The position numbers were made by a program, and so were the translations under genes. A DNA stretch of 64,000 nucleotides, taken from NCBI GenBank assembly GCA_900239685.1, contig OENT01000039.1:222645-286644 (forward strand), in the 5' to 3' direction. The notes beneath the pieces were generated by a model. That model was not told where the DNA came from. It worked only from the letters and a program-made list of their open reading frames with translations, and ran no database searches. This document shows positions 35,595-48,799 of the stretch, one piece after another. The stretch is from Rotaria macrura (taxonomy: Eukaryota; Rotifera; Eurotatoria; Philodinida; Philodinidae). Each line of letters opens with the position of its first letter. Within the stretch, counting starts at the first letter, position 1.

Positions 35595-38500
35595 ATGGTA
35601 AGCAAAAAGAACATATTTGAACAATCGTTAGGTAACAATCGGATCGATGTTAATGATCAATATAAATTTTTGAAAAAGATTGGTCAAGGAAGTTATGGAG
35701 TAGTTTGGCTTGTTTCACCAAATAATCCTTCATCAACGAAATCGCATACAAAACAATATGTTCTCAAACGATTAGATCTTCGCTCAACACCCAATAGTCC
35801 ATCACAAAATGACATAGAAAGTGCTGAACGTGAAGCAAAATTATTATCAACATTAACACATCCGAACATTGTTTCCTATATTGACTCGTTTCGTTCAAAC
35901 GATGGTTTTCTAAACATAGTCATGGCATACTGTGAAGGTGGAGATTTATATACTAAGATAAAAGAAAAAAAATCGAAGCAAGAATCTTTAACAGAAAATC
36001 AAATAATTGAATGGTTTATTCAAATATGTATGGCTTTACAAGTAAACAGCAATTTTATCTCCATTAGTTAATATTTTACGAAGCTCCTGCCGGTTGCGTT
36101 CTCAAAGGCTTTCTTTCAATCATATTTGAGAATAAAAATTGAAATAAAGGCTCTAGTGGAAAATATTTTCTCGAATATTGAGTATAAGAAGAGAGGAAAA
36201 TTGTCTTCAAAGTTTCTCAAAACAAAAGCAAGTATTAAGAAACCCGAACTCTAGTTTCTCAGCATCAAAATTGTACGAATGCAATCTTCTTTTCACTATA
36301 TAGAACGATAACACAAATAATTCTGAATCATGTGACACACCTCCGAGGTTTTTACGATGTTTCTTAATTGAAGTATAGAACTTTAATCGATCATTGGAAA
36401 AATTTCTTGTTATGCGAGAAAAACGTCTGCTTGGAAAACATAGCTGATACCCATAAGGGAACCACATCTAGTAATAAATTCTATTTGAATCAGTCATCTT
36501 CACAGAAAATAGATCCAACTGATACATGAAAATTCGCACAAGACTAAACGACTTAAAACTTCCATCTAGATTTACAGCAATATCACGCAAACTGTCACTT
36601 TCAGTTCATTGTACAATACATTTTAATCCCGACCTAAAGTTAAATCTACTTAATAGCCATCGGATTATCTAAAAAGTACAGTTAAAAAAATTAATAATAA
36701 ACAATGACCTCCTTCTACACATGGCGAATTTCAGTTGAAAAACATCTTCTATTTGATTGATCAGTACGAATCGTACAACTACTTCGAGTGTACATACCAT
36801 GCCGGTAAGATCACTAGAGACATATTGACGAGAATTCATCCTTGAGACATTTATCGTTTCTCATCATAATGTATCCTATGCTTACAGTTAGAACTCGAAA
36901 ATAATCTATTACTTGAGATGAGTACCATGTGATTCAAGAAGCATGACAAAAAATCTTTACAAGTGTCATTTGTAAAATACAATTTGATTTATCACGTCAT
37001 GAAGTTAAGAAATTTTCAATGATGATTTTTACTCTTTCCTATTTATATATATATACATATTTACGTTTTTGTCAGGAGATCATTGTTTTCGTTGAAGTTC
37101 AATATTCATATACTTATAAAGATTTATCAATAAAAATAACTTCTATTGAATAGTTTTTGTGCGATTTACATTTATCTGTTTTGCTTTCTCTTTCTATTTT
37201 AGTATATTCATGATAAAAATATTCTTCATCGAGATTTAAAAACTCAAAATATTTTCTTAACAAAACAAGAAGTTGTCAAAGTTGGAGATTTAGGTATTGC
37301 CAGAGTACTCGATTCAGCAAGTGAATTTGCCACAACAATTGTTGGAACACCATATTATATGAGTCCAGAAATATTTTCTCAAAAGCCATATGGACAAAAA
37401 GTATCGAATTCATTTAAAAGATTAAAAATTCCATCGCTTCATATTTTTAGTCAGATATATGGTCACTTGGCTGTTGTGTTTATGAAATGACAGCACTTGA
37501 ACATGCATTCAATGCAAAAGATATGTCTTCACTGATAATGAAAATTATTCGCGGACAGGTTGAATGGCAGCTTACATTTTTCATTGTCACTTAAGAAAAA
37601 TATCATGTTCAATTTAACATAGACACCAAAAATATCAATGACCTGTAGCGAACCATTAAAAAGTATTATAACATCAATGCTTAAGAAAAGTCCAGATGAT
37701 CGTCCAACAGCAAAAGACATTTTACAAAATGCTTACATTAAACAACATATACTGAGATTATTAGAAAAAACACAAATTAAGTAAATAACTTTAACTTTAA
37801 TGTTTCATGGATTCTATAATTATTTGTTTATTAGATGTCAAAGTCAAACAAATTCAAAGTCTCATTCCAAACTTTATATTTCACCTGCATCCTCACCATC
37901 TCGTCCTAGCAGTGCTTCTCTTACTTCTGCATCGAAAGTACATCCTTCTAACAAAAACACATCAGTTCTTCCTTCCTATCCAGTAGGATTACCACCGATG
38001 GGTTCTCGACCGACATCCTCCTCATCAGCAGATACGAATCGATCTGCACCATCTGCAGATTCAGCACGGATAACGGAATCATCAAGTAGTTCAAGAGCTC
38101 GTCATCGTCAAGCACGTCGACATACTCCGTCGCCAACAACTGATCAAGTACAAAATTTGAAGTTCCTATCAAAACTTAGTCAGAATGATACATTACAACG
38201 TCGAAAACGTGATCAACAACTAAAAAATCATGTAAAACAATACCAAACACCATCCTCATCCGATGAACAAGATATCTCACCGATTCGATCCGAAAATAAG
38301 AATTCTTCTGCACCAATAATTGTAAATATGCTTTCGTTTTCTTTCGAGAAGATACTTGGAGAAAACGTTCAAATAAAAAGCATTCTTATTTTATCAATCC
38401 TGATCAACAGACATGTCTAGCACAGTTCTGTTGATATTACTGGGTGACTGCATAGTTTATCATATATTTTGAAGTTCTTAGTACGTTCAAATCTTGATAC

Positions 38501-40166
38501 ACTGAATCATAGAATGACATTAGAGAAATCATTATTCCTGTATGCTTTAGCAGATGTCTCTATAAAAGAGAATCATTGAAGATCTCTAATAGGACTAATA
38601 GGATGAATATTTATTTCTTGCAGTACATAAATGATTAAGTAAATTCGTGCAACGTTTACTGTACAATATTTGTACAACATAGATAAATTCGACTCTTCGA
38701 GAGTCACTGTCACTTGAATACGAATGTTAGATATAAGATTGAAATCTATAGAATGCGTGACGAATTTTGTGTAGAAGATTTTTTCAGGGTGTGGCTTCTC
38801 TTCAGAAATGCATCAGTTATAGCTGTAGAGAAGATATTGAAATATTGGATCTGCTACTAAAGAGTATGCTGTAGTAGGAGGTAGTTGGAAATTAAGCTAC
38901 GCATTCCTACTATACGTTGAAGGCAGAAATTATCAATTTTTCATGATTTTAATACCTAAGAATACTATTGGCTATATGAATGTTCAAAGCAATACGTAGA
39001 AATAGTCCAAACAGATTTTTTCATAACGAATTTAATATCAGACATTCAAAAACTTCTATTCTCTTAACCATCTACGAAAAAGATAATAGGGTGTCTTTTT
39101 GTTGAAAAAAGAAAACTCTATGACTTCCTCTCTTCGTATTATCAAAAAATGACTATGAATACATTCTCAAAGATGTTCCCTAAGCGATTTTCCTTCACCT
39201 AAATGCTTCTAAATCTTTTCCATTGATTCGAACAGATTGTTGATTCATCAGGAAGAGAATCGAGACCAAGTTCAGTTGAATTCAAAGAGAGCTCTTCTCG
39301 TTCTTCATCGCAATCACGAACAACAAAATCCTATGATTCAAATCAGGTTCATTAAAATTAAATCCTAATAAATAATTCATTGTTGTATTGCTCTTTTTGC
39401 TTATTCTTTCAGGGATTCGTGTCTAGTGCTCGTCAACGTCGTCGTGAATACAAAATACAATCATCATCAACAGAATATTCAACATCAATGGAATCACCGA
39501 ATCAAACAACAGCAGATGAATTAACGCCAACAATATCACATGATAATTTATCAGAAGAAATCGAAAAGAAAAAAGAAGGGTAATATACTGTAATACAACA
39601 AATAATTTATCAATCTCTTTGTTTTTTGTTTCATATCTCTAGAGAAAAAGATATTAAAGACTTAGTATTTTTATTAACAAGTACATTGCAATTACCATCA
39701 ATCAATGTTCATGATTCAAATGAATCATCATATAGCAGCAATGATAGCGATAAAACCATAACGGACAATGGATCTGCGCATAATATATTCTGGTCATCAG
39801 ACAATAGGACTATATCAGGTCCGTTAAATGAAACAAATCGTCTACATCAACGTTGTCAACTAATACGAGAGTAAATTGTTTTAGAAATTGACATTAATTT
39901 TAGTACTTCTTTGATTGGTTTTTAGATATTGTCTGCGTGAAATCACTCCAGATAAATTACGTTGTGTTCTAAAAATAATTGAAAATGTTAGTGAGCCACA
40001 CATGATGGTTAGTATTTGTAAATTTACGCATATGTATTTAATAACATAATGTATTGTCTGATTCTAGCAACAAATGATTGATGAACTCGGTGAAGATTTA
40101 TATAATAGATATTCTGAACAAATATTTTCATTAAAATTTTATGAAGACAATTTACTTTCGCATTAA
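35595..40166 (+). CDS. NEK4: NIMA-related serine/threonine kinase 4
   Basis: NEK4 is a protein kinase associated with cilia, microtubules and the DNA-damage response. Exons: 35595-36041, 37203-37400, 37451-37558, 37623-37780, 37835-38321, 39236-39346, 39413-39579, 39643-39870, 39926-40007, 40068-40166; in phase, 694 residues. The N-terminal kinase domain (about 23-300) has GQGSYG, the catalytic Lys in [16 protein letters not shown], and DLG rather than DFG ([11 protein letters not shown]), as in vertebrate NEK4. GTPYYMSPE and [20 protein letters not shown] also point to NEK4. The middle is Ser/Thr-rich and disordered, with [10 protein letters not shown]. The C-terminus ([15 protein letters not shown], then [16 protein letters not shown] and [12 protein letters not shown]) matches the vertebrate NEK4 tail. 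Introns 1 (1161 nt) and 5 (914 nt) are long. All catalytic residues are present. Confidence 0.93.
36042..37202 (+). other. Long NEK4 intron 1 (1161 nt)
   Basis: This intron interrupts the kinase domain between the alphaE helix and the catalytic loop. No recognisable content. Confidence 0.65.
38322..39235 (+). other. Long NEK4 intron 5 (914 nt)
   Basis: Lies in the disordered middle region of NEK4. No recognisable content. Confidence 0.6.
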
Positions 40167-41285
40167 TAATATGTGTTTACAATGCACACATTTATTTTAT
40201 TTGTCTAAAATCACTTTTAATTCAAGCAAAGATTTTATATGGTGCTTAATTTTTTTATGGGGGCTAATATTATCGAAGTGCACTGATTCGTTTTTACTGA
40301 GCACCAGCTTTATCTGGAACGAATGTGTTTCTAGAGACAATGTATCAAACTTTTCTATCTGTACTTTATTTTGTATTTATTTTTATGATATACATGATTC
40401 AGGTAGTCTTATATTTTGCAATATGGTTCCTTTTATTTTGCACGCTTTTTATTGTACGCACATTAGAGTTATGTAAATATAAATTTTTCTTCTTTGTAAA
40501 AGAAAGATTCTGGCTGATATGAATTTAAGAACTAAAGTACGACCATTGTTTACCACGTCTCAAAAGATACCGTATTGATGAATACATGTATCTTGTAAGA
40601 ATAACAACTGTATCAATACGGATATAATCAAAAGCAATATGGTGATTGATGTCGTAGCGGCACTAGAACAGGTTGCGTATTCAAAACTCTTGAAATCCAA
40701 CAAATTTAGTTTCTCTGAAAGAACAGTTTCAGTAACTGACGTTGTTGAAAGACTTGCAAAAAACGGGGACATTGTCTTCTCTAATCAGGATGGCTATTCT
40801 TTTACTATTATAGAGACTTCATTTCATGATGACAAATAATGTTTTTTAATGGGTCAAGATCTTAAAAGAGCCCAACATGATTTACTCTATTTGTATGTAT
40901 GCACGTTGACTTCTTCATCTTGGACAATGATTGAGGTTGAAACAGTCTTTCATGCATATGTTGTTTGTGTCTTTGCTTTATATTTGAGTATCTTACTTTT
41001 TATGATTTTGAACGCTCTTTCAGGTACTGCTTCTCTTTAGGCACAGTGCGCTTGCCTTGATTGCTGTTTATACGTAATCATATATGTTCTTTAAGTACGG
41101 TATAAATCTGTTGCCGATTGAGACGATAAGTATATGCAGCAATTATGACTGTATGTTAACACAAGACATCAGCGACATCACTGGACATTGGTCAGTAACC
41201 AATAATGAAACGAAAGAATCGACAGTGACTAACAAGCTTGAAATATTTTCGGATTGTTTTTTGTAAAACATAATCGTATAAACGA
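40167..41285. other. Intergenic between NEK4 and POLL
   Basis: Contains an ATG-started 66-codon frame at 40639-40839 (motifs VVAALEQVAYSK, ERLAKNGDIVF) with some coding flavour but no recognisable family; a small gene or exon remnant is possible. Other ORFs here are poor. Confidence 0.35.
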
Positions 41286-44200
41286 ATGACAGATGATAAC
41301 TGTCTTCCAGCAACTGTCTCATTCTTACGAGTTGGTAAGCGTCGTTTAGAAATCTTTCAAAAGGCTTGCATCAAGTTTGGTCTCACTATTGTTGATCACA
41401 ACAGTCATAATCCTTTTATCTTAATCGATGATGAGCTTGATTTTATTTCGGCGAGTAAAGCATTAAAAAGTTCATCCTTATTATCATCTCCGATATTTAT
41501 TCGAACACAATGGTTGAGTGATTCCATAAAACATAATAAACTCTTATCACATCAATCTTATATACTTCAAGCAAATCTTCCTCAATCAATACCAGCAGTA
41601 ACAAAAGAAACGTATGTTCCTTCAAATGATAGAAATGACATCGAATTGCAACGACCCTCGATGAAACGAGAACGTTTGATATCAACATCAGCATCAGACA
41701 CAGATGAAGAATCAAATTCAAAAAAAGTATCACTTTGACAAGAGCTCTTCTTAAAATGTAGTTCTTTTTAATTCAACTTTTAGCACCATATTGATATTCA
41801 ACCGATTCAACCAGGTGAATTACCACGAACAGTATGCACAGAAAAATGATTTGTTTTTCATTTCAAGTTCTCACAATAGAAATTTTAGACTGGTATATGG
41901 TTATGTTCTGAAGCTTCGTCATGGACTCCTATTGTTGGTAATCCAAATGAAAAAATAATTGATAAACTTCGAGTGAGTATGAATATTTTTTGAATTCTTA
42001 CTTTTTTTTCTTAATTCTATAATTAGGAAATGTCGAAGTTATATCTGATAACCAATGATAAAGGTCGTAGTATTGCATATCAAAAAGCTATCGAAGCTCT
42101 GAAACGTTGTACACATCCGATTCGTAGTTATGAAGTAAAAAAAAGAACTGGATTTTGTCTTCCATCCCATTGATTGTCTCTTTGTTACAGGAAATCAAAG
42201 CATTACCATATGTAAAGCAGTCCTTAGCCGATAAAATTTGGGAAATAATTCGTACCAATGGCCTTGTTAAATTATCTGCATTTCAATCTCGTGATGATGT
42301 GGCTACATGTGATTCAAAAAGAAGAACTGGAGTGTTCTGTGTCTTTTTAAAATTGTTCTATTATTTTAGTGGGCTTATTTGCTGGTGTATGGGGTGCTGG
42401 AACTGAAACAGCAAAACAATGGTTTTCTCAGGGTTTCCGTACGCTTGATGATCTACGCGAACGAGCACGTCTTACACGTACACAACAAATTGGTTTAAAA
42501 TATTATAATGATTTTAATGAACGCATTCCACGCGATGAAGTTACTCAAATTGAAGCAGTTGTATGAAAGAAAAAATATATTCATTCTAACATATAAAAAC
42601 CAAAGAATCCGTATTAATTTTCATTGTTTCAGGTCAAACAAACAGCTGACGAAGTTGTGCCTGGCCTGATAATTGAAACATGTGGAAGTTATCGTCGATT
42701 AAAACCTTCTTGTGGTGATATTGATATGTTGATAACATATAAAGATGGAAAACGACATCTTCATGAGAGTGTACTTGCACCTTTAATTAATAAACTAAAA
42801 GAGATTGGTAAGCAAAAGCATAGAGATTCATAGGATAGATGAAACTTGTAGAGATCGTATATTTGAGAATAGACGAACACATGAGAGAGGTATGATACTC
42901 CAAAACAGACTGAGTTGAAGACCGATTTTCGCAACATATCTAACATTTTCTCAATTGATGACATAATTGCAATGGAGAGTGCGGGTGAGTAATTTTCTGC
43001 ATATGAATTGATCGATAATTCTAATTCTTCAACATTAAAAAAGTGGTGCTTCATTGCTGCATATTTACTCATGAAAAATGTCAGGAAAAATTCAAAATGC
43101 TACACAAGATGTAATGGAGTATTGATATGTTTGTTTTCGTAGGTATTTCTTTTTTGGCTAAATTAAAATTAAAATCTAAATATTATACGCATTATAATAC
43201 AATAAGTTGACGAGAAGATTCGACGAGCTGTCAAAGTTCTTTTCCGAACTTAGTCATATACTCTTGACGATTGAGAAATCTAAAATAACTTCAGTTTTCG
43301 GCTGGATATTCGTGACGGATAAAAACTTCAAAAGTAAAGTAAGTAGTGTGCTTCTAGAAGTGAGGCTGCTAATTTTTTTAATGTCAGTTTAAGCTTGTCA
43401 CATGTTTGCTATTGAAAATTCTCCTAAGTGCGAAGGTACATAATAATGTTAGGCACGCATCACGAGAGAGAAGACTTCAGTAAAATTAGAATATAGTCGA
43501 AGAACTTATACTCTATTCAGGGATTGATTTATACGAGACTTAAAAATCGAAAGTCTACAGTAAAGATTTTAAAATAGTCTGAAGAGAATCATTATGGTTT
43601 ATTGAGGAATCCGATAAAATTTTGAAATTTCAAACTAGAAAATCTATACTAATCTAAGTCACTCGATACTTGGCAAGCGTACTTTGAAAATTGTGCTCAG
43701 TTTGATAAGTTATCAAAGTCATTTTTTGATCACGATCGATTAAGATTTAGTTTACGTATAGATTTAAAGAATATAATCTATCATATTAAGGAAGTAAAAC
43801 ACGTGGCATCTTAGATCGAACGAATTCATCGAAAATGAAAATCTTTTTTTTACATGATATAGATAGATTTAAACAAAAACTAACAAATAAAATAAACAGT
43901 TTTGTAAGACTGCTGCAATCTATGGATATCAACATAGAAGAACGCAGATATATTCGATTGAGTTCACATACATCGATTGATTTCTCAGTATACGAGATTT
44001 TTAGTAGTATTCCTTTCTCTTTTGTATGATTATGCCAGTATTAGCTATAAATGAAATCTCATTTTTTTTTGTTAAAGGTTTTCTTACCGATGATTTGATC
44101 AATCATTCTGAAACATCATCATCAACAGGCCATAGTTCAGAACAAATGACCTATTTTGGTGTATGCCATTTGCCAGAACAAGGATCACTTGTAAGCATTG

Positions 44201-44569
44201 AAAATTTTGATGTCCCTAATGAAATTTTTTGAATTGTTCTATCAGCACAGACGTATTGATCTTATATTTATACCATCAAATGAATGGGCTTGCTCGTTGC
44301 TTTATTTTACTGGATCTGCTATGTTCAATCGGTCTATGCGTCGTTTAGCTCGTCGTTTAAATATGTCACTTTCTCAACATGGACTTTTTCATGGTGTTGT
44401 ACGAAAGGTAATCGTAATCATTCAATCTTTTCCTCTGACACACTTACTTCAATTTATTTAGGGCGTTGAAAAAATCAATACCGGTCAAGCACTGAATACG
44501 CCGACGGAACAATCGATTTTTCAATATCTCAATTTGCCATATCGACCACCGATAGACCGTGATCATTGA
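41286..44569 (+). CDS. POLL: DNA polymerase lambda (family X polymerase with BRCT domain)
   Basis: Pol lambda fills short gaps in base-excision repair and non-homologous end joining. Exons: 41286-41726, 41784-41831, 41889-41972, 42027-42134, 42191-42308, 42370-42560, 42633-42807, 44078-44190, 44246-44407, 44462-44569, in phase, 515 residues (human 575). An N-terminal BRCT domain (about 8-95, ending [15 protein letters not shown]) is followed by a Ser-rich linker. The 8-kDa/helix-hairpin-helix part includes [21 protein letters not shown] and the conserved [17 protein letters not shown]. The palm carries the metal-binding triad: GDIDMLI gives two Asp and RRIDLIF the third. The thumb has [14 protein letters not shown], and the protein ends YRPPIDRDH, the usual family ending. 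The intron before exon 8 is 1270 nt. The enzyme appears catalytically intact. Confidence 0.94.
42808..44077 (+). other. Long POLL intron 7 (1270 nt)
   Basis: Splits the palm domain between the first two and the third catalytic Asp. ORFs at 43207-43392 and 43835-44029 inside it show no family resemblance. Confidence 0.65.
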
Positions 44570-45441
44570 TATATATTTACGAGATTTAGTATATGTATAA
44601 GAAAATTTTTGACGCATAGTCATTGATATTTTATTTCTATGTAGAATGCATAGAATTTTGTTGCATTGCTGCCTTCTTATGTCCTTAACACGAATTAATA
44701 ATAAAACAATACATGTATCGATGTCTTCTACTTGAATGAGTTATAACTGGAAAATAATTAGTTTCATTCTAAAGATTCACTGTACGATATGTCATAAAAA
44801 TAGATGCGAAAAAGATTTTTCTCAAATCATATATTGATACTTTTCTTTTCGAGTTACTTTTATTACTTACTGTGTCATAAAAGATTCATGATATCAGCAA
44901 CTTATACGATCTACTCTTGCTTGAATAAAAATAAACGTAACTTTCTCTAATTTTAGAATGTGCTTAGCGTACTTTATTTGTTGTTTTGTTGGAGGATTTT
45001 CATTAGCTTTACCTCCGTGATCATCTCCTTTTGTTTTAGCTGTATCATTTTCGAAATTTCACTTTCCATGATGTCGATGAACTGGCCAACCCTATACTAT
45101 TACTAAAAATTGATTGTGTCGTTGTTATGGGTACTGTTGTTGATGATGATTCTTCAATTGAATAATTCGATGCACACAAGAAACTTATAGAACTTTGATC
45201 AATATTTGCTACTTTACAATCTGGCCCTTTGGATAGTTAAAACGTCATGTGTCACTATTTAAATTAAAAATATAGGACATCACAATACGATAAAAATGCG
45301 CATTTCTGCTCATGTTATTCAAGAAGCTTGTGTTTTTTTTCTTTAATTATAAAATGCAAGAAGGTAGTAGAGAATAGAGCAAGCGAGCGAGTAAAGAGAA
45401 AATTAATTCTCCTGTGCATGAAAAAAAAACATGAATTGTTC
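44570..45441. other. Intergenic, no gene recognised
   Basis: AT-rich convergent spacer between POLL and the small minus-strand gene. Confidence 0.45.
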
Positions 45442-45660
45442 TTAACAATATTTAGCACGTCTTCGTAGTTTATCAGCATACGAATCAGAAGGTGATTTTG
45501 TTGGATTAGTCAATGGTTTAATATACAGCTGATGATACTGTTTGGGTGATAACATTTCATTCATACGATATTGTCGTTTGCGAACATTTTCATCGGCTCG
45601 ATAGACGTCTTTTGTTATATCATAATTGATTGGAACAAGAAATTCACGACTAGTCGACAT
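45442..45660 (-). CDS. Hypothetical 72-aa basic protein
   Basis: A single ATG-to-stop frame with no intron. The sequence is hydrophilic and basic, with FLVPINYDITKDVYRADEN, then KRQYRMNEMLSPKQYHQLY, and ends RRRAKYC. It has no signal peptide or membrane segment. I do not recognise the family. Composition and the Tyr/Lys-rich repeats of short motifs resemble small axonemal microtubule-associated proteins, but that is only an impression. The neighbours give no hint. Confidence 0.5.
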   Translation of the reverse strand: MSTSREFLVPINYDITKDVYRADENVRKRQYRMNEMLSPKQYHQLYIKPLTNPTKSPSDSYADKLRRRAKYC

Positions 45661-47153
45661 TAATTATTTGTGCTGTTGTGATTGTCGATGTTCGTACGTT
45701 AGATGAAATTTATTTGAGCTTCTTAAGTTTCACTCACTGAAATAATATATATGTGATTGAAGAACGAAAATAAGACGAAAGAAAAAAAAACTTCTAGTTA
45801 GTATAGAATTTTGAAAGAAACCAAAAATCAATATTTGTATTTCATTCCAAAATCAGAAATACTATAATTAAATCAAAAGAATTTAAAGAATATATGCATC
45901 AATGTTGATAATCCGAAATTGATATATTCGTTTCCTATTGCGCATATAGCAACAAAACTAAGACGTTCTCTTAAATAAATGCAGATTTTTACTAAGTATA
46001 GAAAGTTTAGATATATTTGACTAATTAAAAATATCCAAATAGAATTGGTTAAAATCTACTTGTCTAGAATAAACATCATGCCATTGCGTTTTACGCTGTA
46101 GTACTCCATGGATTTTGTTGACTTAATCGGCAAAAACTAATCGATTTTCTATATTCTTATAAGCAAGAACGATAAAAATAAAATGCAACTTTAAGTAATT
46201 GACCAATCTTACTGACACACGTTTACAGAAGAATATTTGTAGCTGTTGTACGTCGGGGGACTTCGAGATAATATAAAAAAACATTTGTAAGATTAGAAAT
46301 CTTAATAATCACAGACGAAAATATGACATGAAAAAAAAACAAATTATTTGTCGCGTTTTCATTGTATTCGAACGAATTCAACATTGAAATACTAAATAGT
46401 GTACTCTCGATATTTTAAGAATAATCACTCTTGTCATTCAAGACATTCATTTACAGAAAAAAGCAGTTATGTAGAAAGTGCTCATTTACTTAACTGGACT
46501 ATTTTGGTTTTCAGATGAAATAATGGATTTTTTTCACGTAAAAATATTTTAAAAAAGATGGAAATATATTTTCACATTCCAAAACTCTTTCATTTTATAC
46601 AAGCATGTTCTTTTGTAAATACATGCACTTGTAACAAGAAAAAAAACGTACGAATGAAAAATTAAGATTAACAAAGATAGAGAGTACCTAACTACCGAAC
46701 AACGCATATATTTTTGAGAGTGAACGAGTCTAAATCGTACTTTGGACAGAAATCGGATCCAGTTGGTCTTTATCTCATTCGACATAGCCAACCACGATTA
46801 CTAGAGAAAACACCTATTTATCTTTTAAGAAAAAGTTCTAATGCTTTGAATCATTTATTGCTTTGTTTTAGTCCTTTATTCAAATTTCTTTTGAAAAACA
46901 AGACTTATAGATATGAAAGTTTTTCCAGAAGTATTATAAAATGGAACATAATATTCACGCTTCTATTTAGATGATGTTTATGAATAATTCTGTAAAACTT
47001 TATCGTCATGTTCATTTCTTGTCTCATAAATACGTTTCTGATGCCTGATAGTTCATAGCATTTCTTTTGCCGATCCAATAAGTTCCTAGGCTTTTTAAAA
47101 GGTATCATGCATGTCACAAACTACTTTTAGATGACAGAAGAAAATCGGACTTG
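45661..47153. other. Intergenic, no gene recognised
   Basis: AT-rich DNA running up to the hAT-like element. ORFs at 46549-46974 lack a good start and coding character. Confidence 0.45.
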
Positions 47154-47161
47154 CTATGTAC

Positions 47162-48522
47162 CAGCGATCCGAAAATCGCCGAGTTTACTCGCCTCGCCTC
47201 GTACCGCCACGAGGCGAGGCGGTATTTTCTAAACCGCGGCGAGCACGAGTTGACTTTGTAAATCGCCGAGTCGACTCGCCTATACTTAGAATGTTATTTT
47301 TGATGAATACATGGCAAATCTTTAAGGATATCTTTCGATTTTATGCAGCTCTTTATAAGCGTTTCAATTTGTAGTGAAGTTCATCAGATCGGGACAATAA
47401 CTTAGTATGCAGGATGTCACAACGATCAGCTTAAAAAAGAAAACTGTATATCTCTACAGAGTGATGAACGAATTATCTGATATTTTTCGTAATGGTCGAG
47501 GATACTTCCAAGCTTCTATTCAAGTGGTAGCCGCTTATTAACACACTTGAAAGCTATCATCATCTACTTGAACACGGAGTTTGACCTTTTCCAACACACT
47601 TCTGTCAGTCGTCAACCACAAAAAATAGAAATGTATCTCAAAGTTTATTCGTAAATTCCATTTTGTATAGATTGTTATACTGATCATTTTAGTTGAAAAA
47701 TTGTTCTATTTTCATCAAGAACCAACGGTATCAGAGTCAAAGTACTAGAAAATGTCATGTGCTTGACTAGCACTATTTGCCGTTCTCCAATATTTTGACT
47801 CGGGGAACACCTCTTCTTGATGAACATGGAACATCTGTTAACCAAAATGATCAGCAAATAGTACCTCTAAAAATATGATTCTTCAGTAAGTTCTCGAATA
47901 GCGTTGCTAATTTGTTCACTGTCCAGAGGAGTACTTTATCAAACTTCAACTAAAGTCACTGGTGTTTTCAGATATTTTCAGTGCATACAGATTTTAGAGG
48001 ATTTTGCGAAGTTAGTTAAAATAGAGAAAACTCAANTTTTACTGATGAATAAAAACTTTGAAGTATCTCTACCATTAGAAAAAAAATTAGTTCATATGAT
48101 CATAATCCTGTGCAGTTTTCGTTTTGCTCGTTGACTTTTAGCACACTCTGGATACACGTATATTTAATTATTTAGTCTAGTCCAAGTATTCCACTGATGC
48201 AGTTCTCAGAGCATTGTTTATACGCTCAGTAAAAAAATGAACGGTCTTTATTTATTTGATTATCATTAATATGTTTGTTCTTTTAACTTATTTAAATGTA
48301 TAAAATGTTCTTTATTTGATTGTATAAAATAAAAAGATAGTGATTGTTATGGGAGGTTGAAAAAATACCTAAAAATAACTATTTTATTATAAACTTTAGG
48401 CGAGGCGAGGCGAGGCGGTGACGAGTCGGAGTCTGAGAAGGCGAGGCGAGGCAACAATGAGCAACTCGCCAGCATGACGAGGCGGTGACGAGTCGCTTTT
48501 TCGATTGACTCGCGGATCTGTG
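47162..48522. mobile_element. Non-autonomous hAT-like element (1361 bp)
   Basis: Flanked by the perfect 8-bp direct repeat CTATGTAC at 47154-47161 and 48523-48530. Terminal inverted repeats are short: CAGCGATCCG on the left, CACAGATCCG read inward from the right. Inside each end lies a dense GC-rich array, about 47170-47280 and 48400-48510, of the units GAGGCGAGGCG, ACTCGCC and GACGAGTCG in both orientations. Clustered subterminal repeats are typical transposase-binding sites of hAT elements. The AT-rich interior holds no intact transposase and one N near 48046. TSD and repeats are seen; hAT membership follows from the 8-bp duplication and CAG start. Confidence 0.8.
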
Positions 48523-48530
48523 CTATGTAC

Positions 48531-48799
48531 TAGGTCGAAATCTGGATTCTCACTCTTATTAGTTCTTCAAGATACTGAAAGAAATTTCGATAAATCTCAA
48601 ATAGAAAACAAATAGCTCAATGAAGTCTTGTCGTGGGAGTGCTTAGAACGACGAGAACTACAGTTATGACACCATCTATCATTCGATTTTGATTGGATAT
48701 GTGACGAAATCGAAGTGAATCATTCTTTCTTTTCTCAGTACATGCTTCGTTCGTTTCGCTTCTCTCTCTGTTATTTATTAATAACATTAAAGTCCAACG
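48531..48799. other. Intergenic leader of the CCDC51/cold-shock pair
   Basis: Contains a pyrimidine-rich tract at about 48725-48770 (TTTCTTTTCTC, CTTCTCTCTCTG) close to the CCDC51 ATG. No TATA box is evident. Confidence 0.4.

Noticed and set aside
43207-44029. Frames inside POLL intron 7
   Set aside because: Flanking exons join exactly in phase across this interval, and the frames have no family resemblance.
46549-46974. Overlapping frames on both strands
   Set aside because: No good start, no coding composition and no recognisable motif.
47904-48134. Possible hAT transposase fragment inside the hAT-like element
   Set aside because: Only vague resemblance in broken frames and one N; not enough to call coding sequence.
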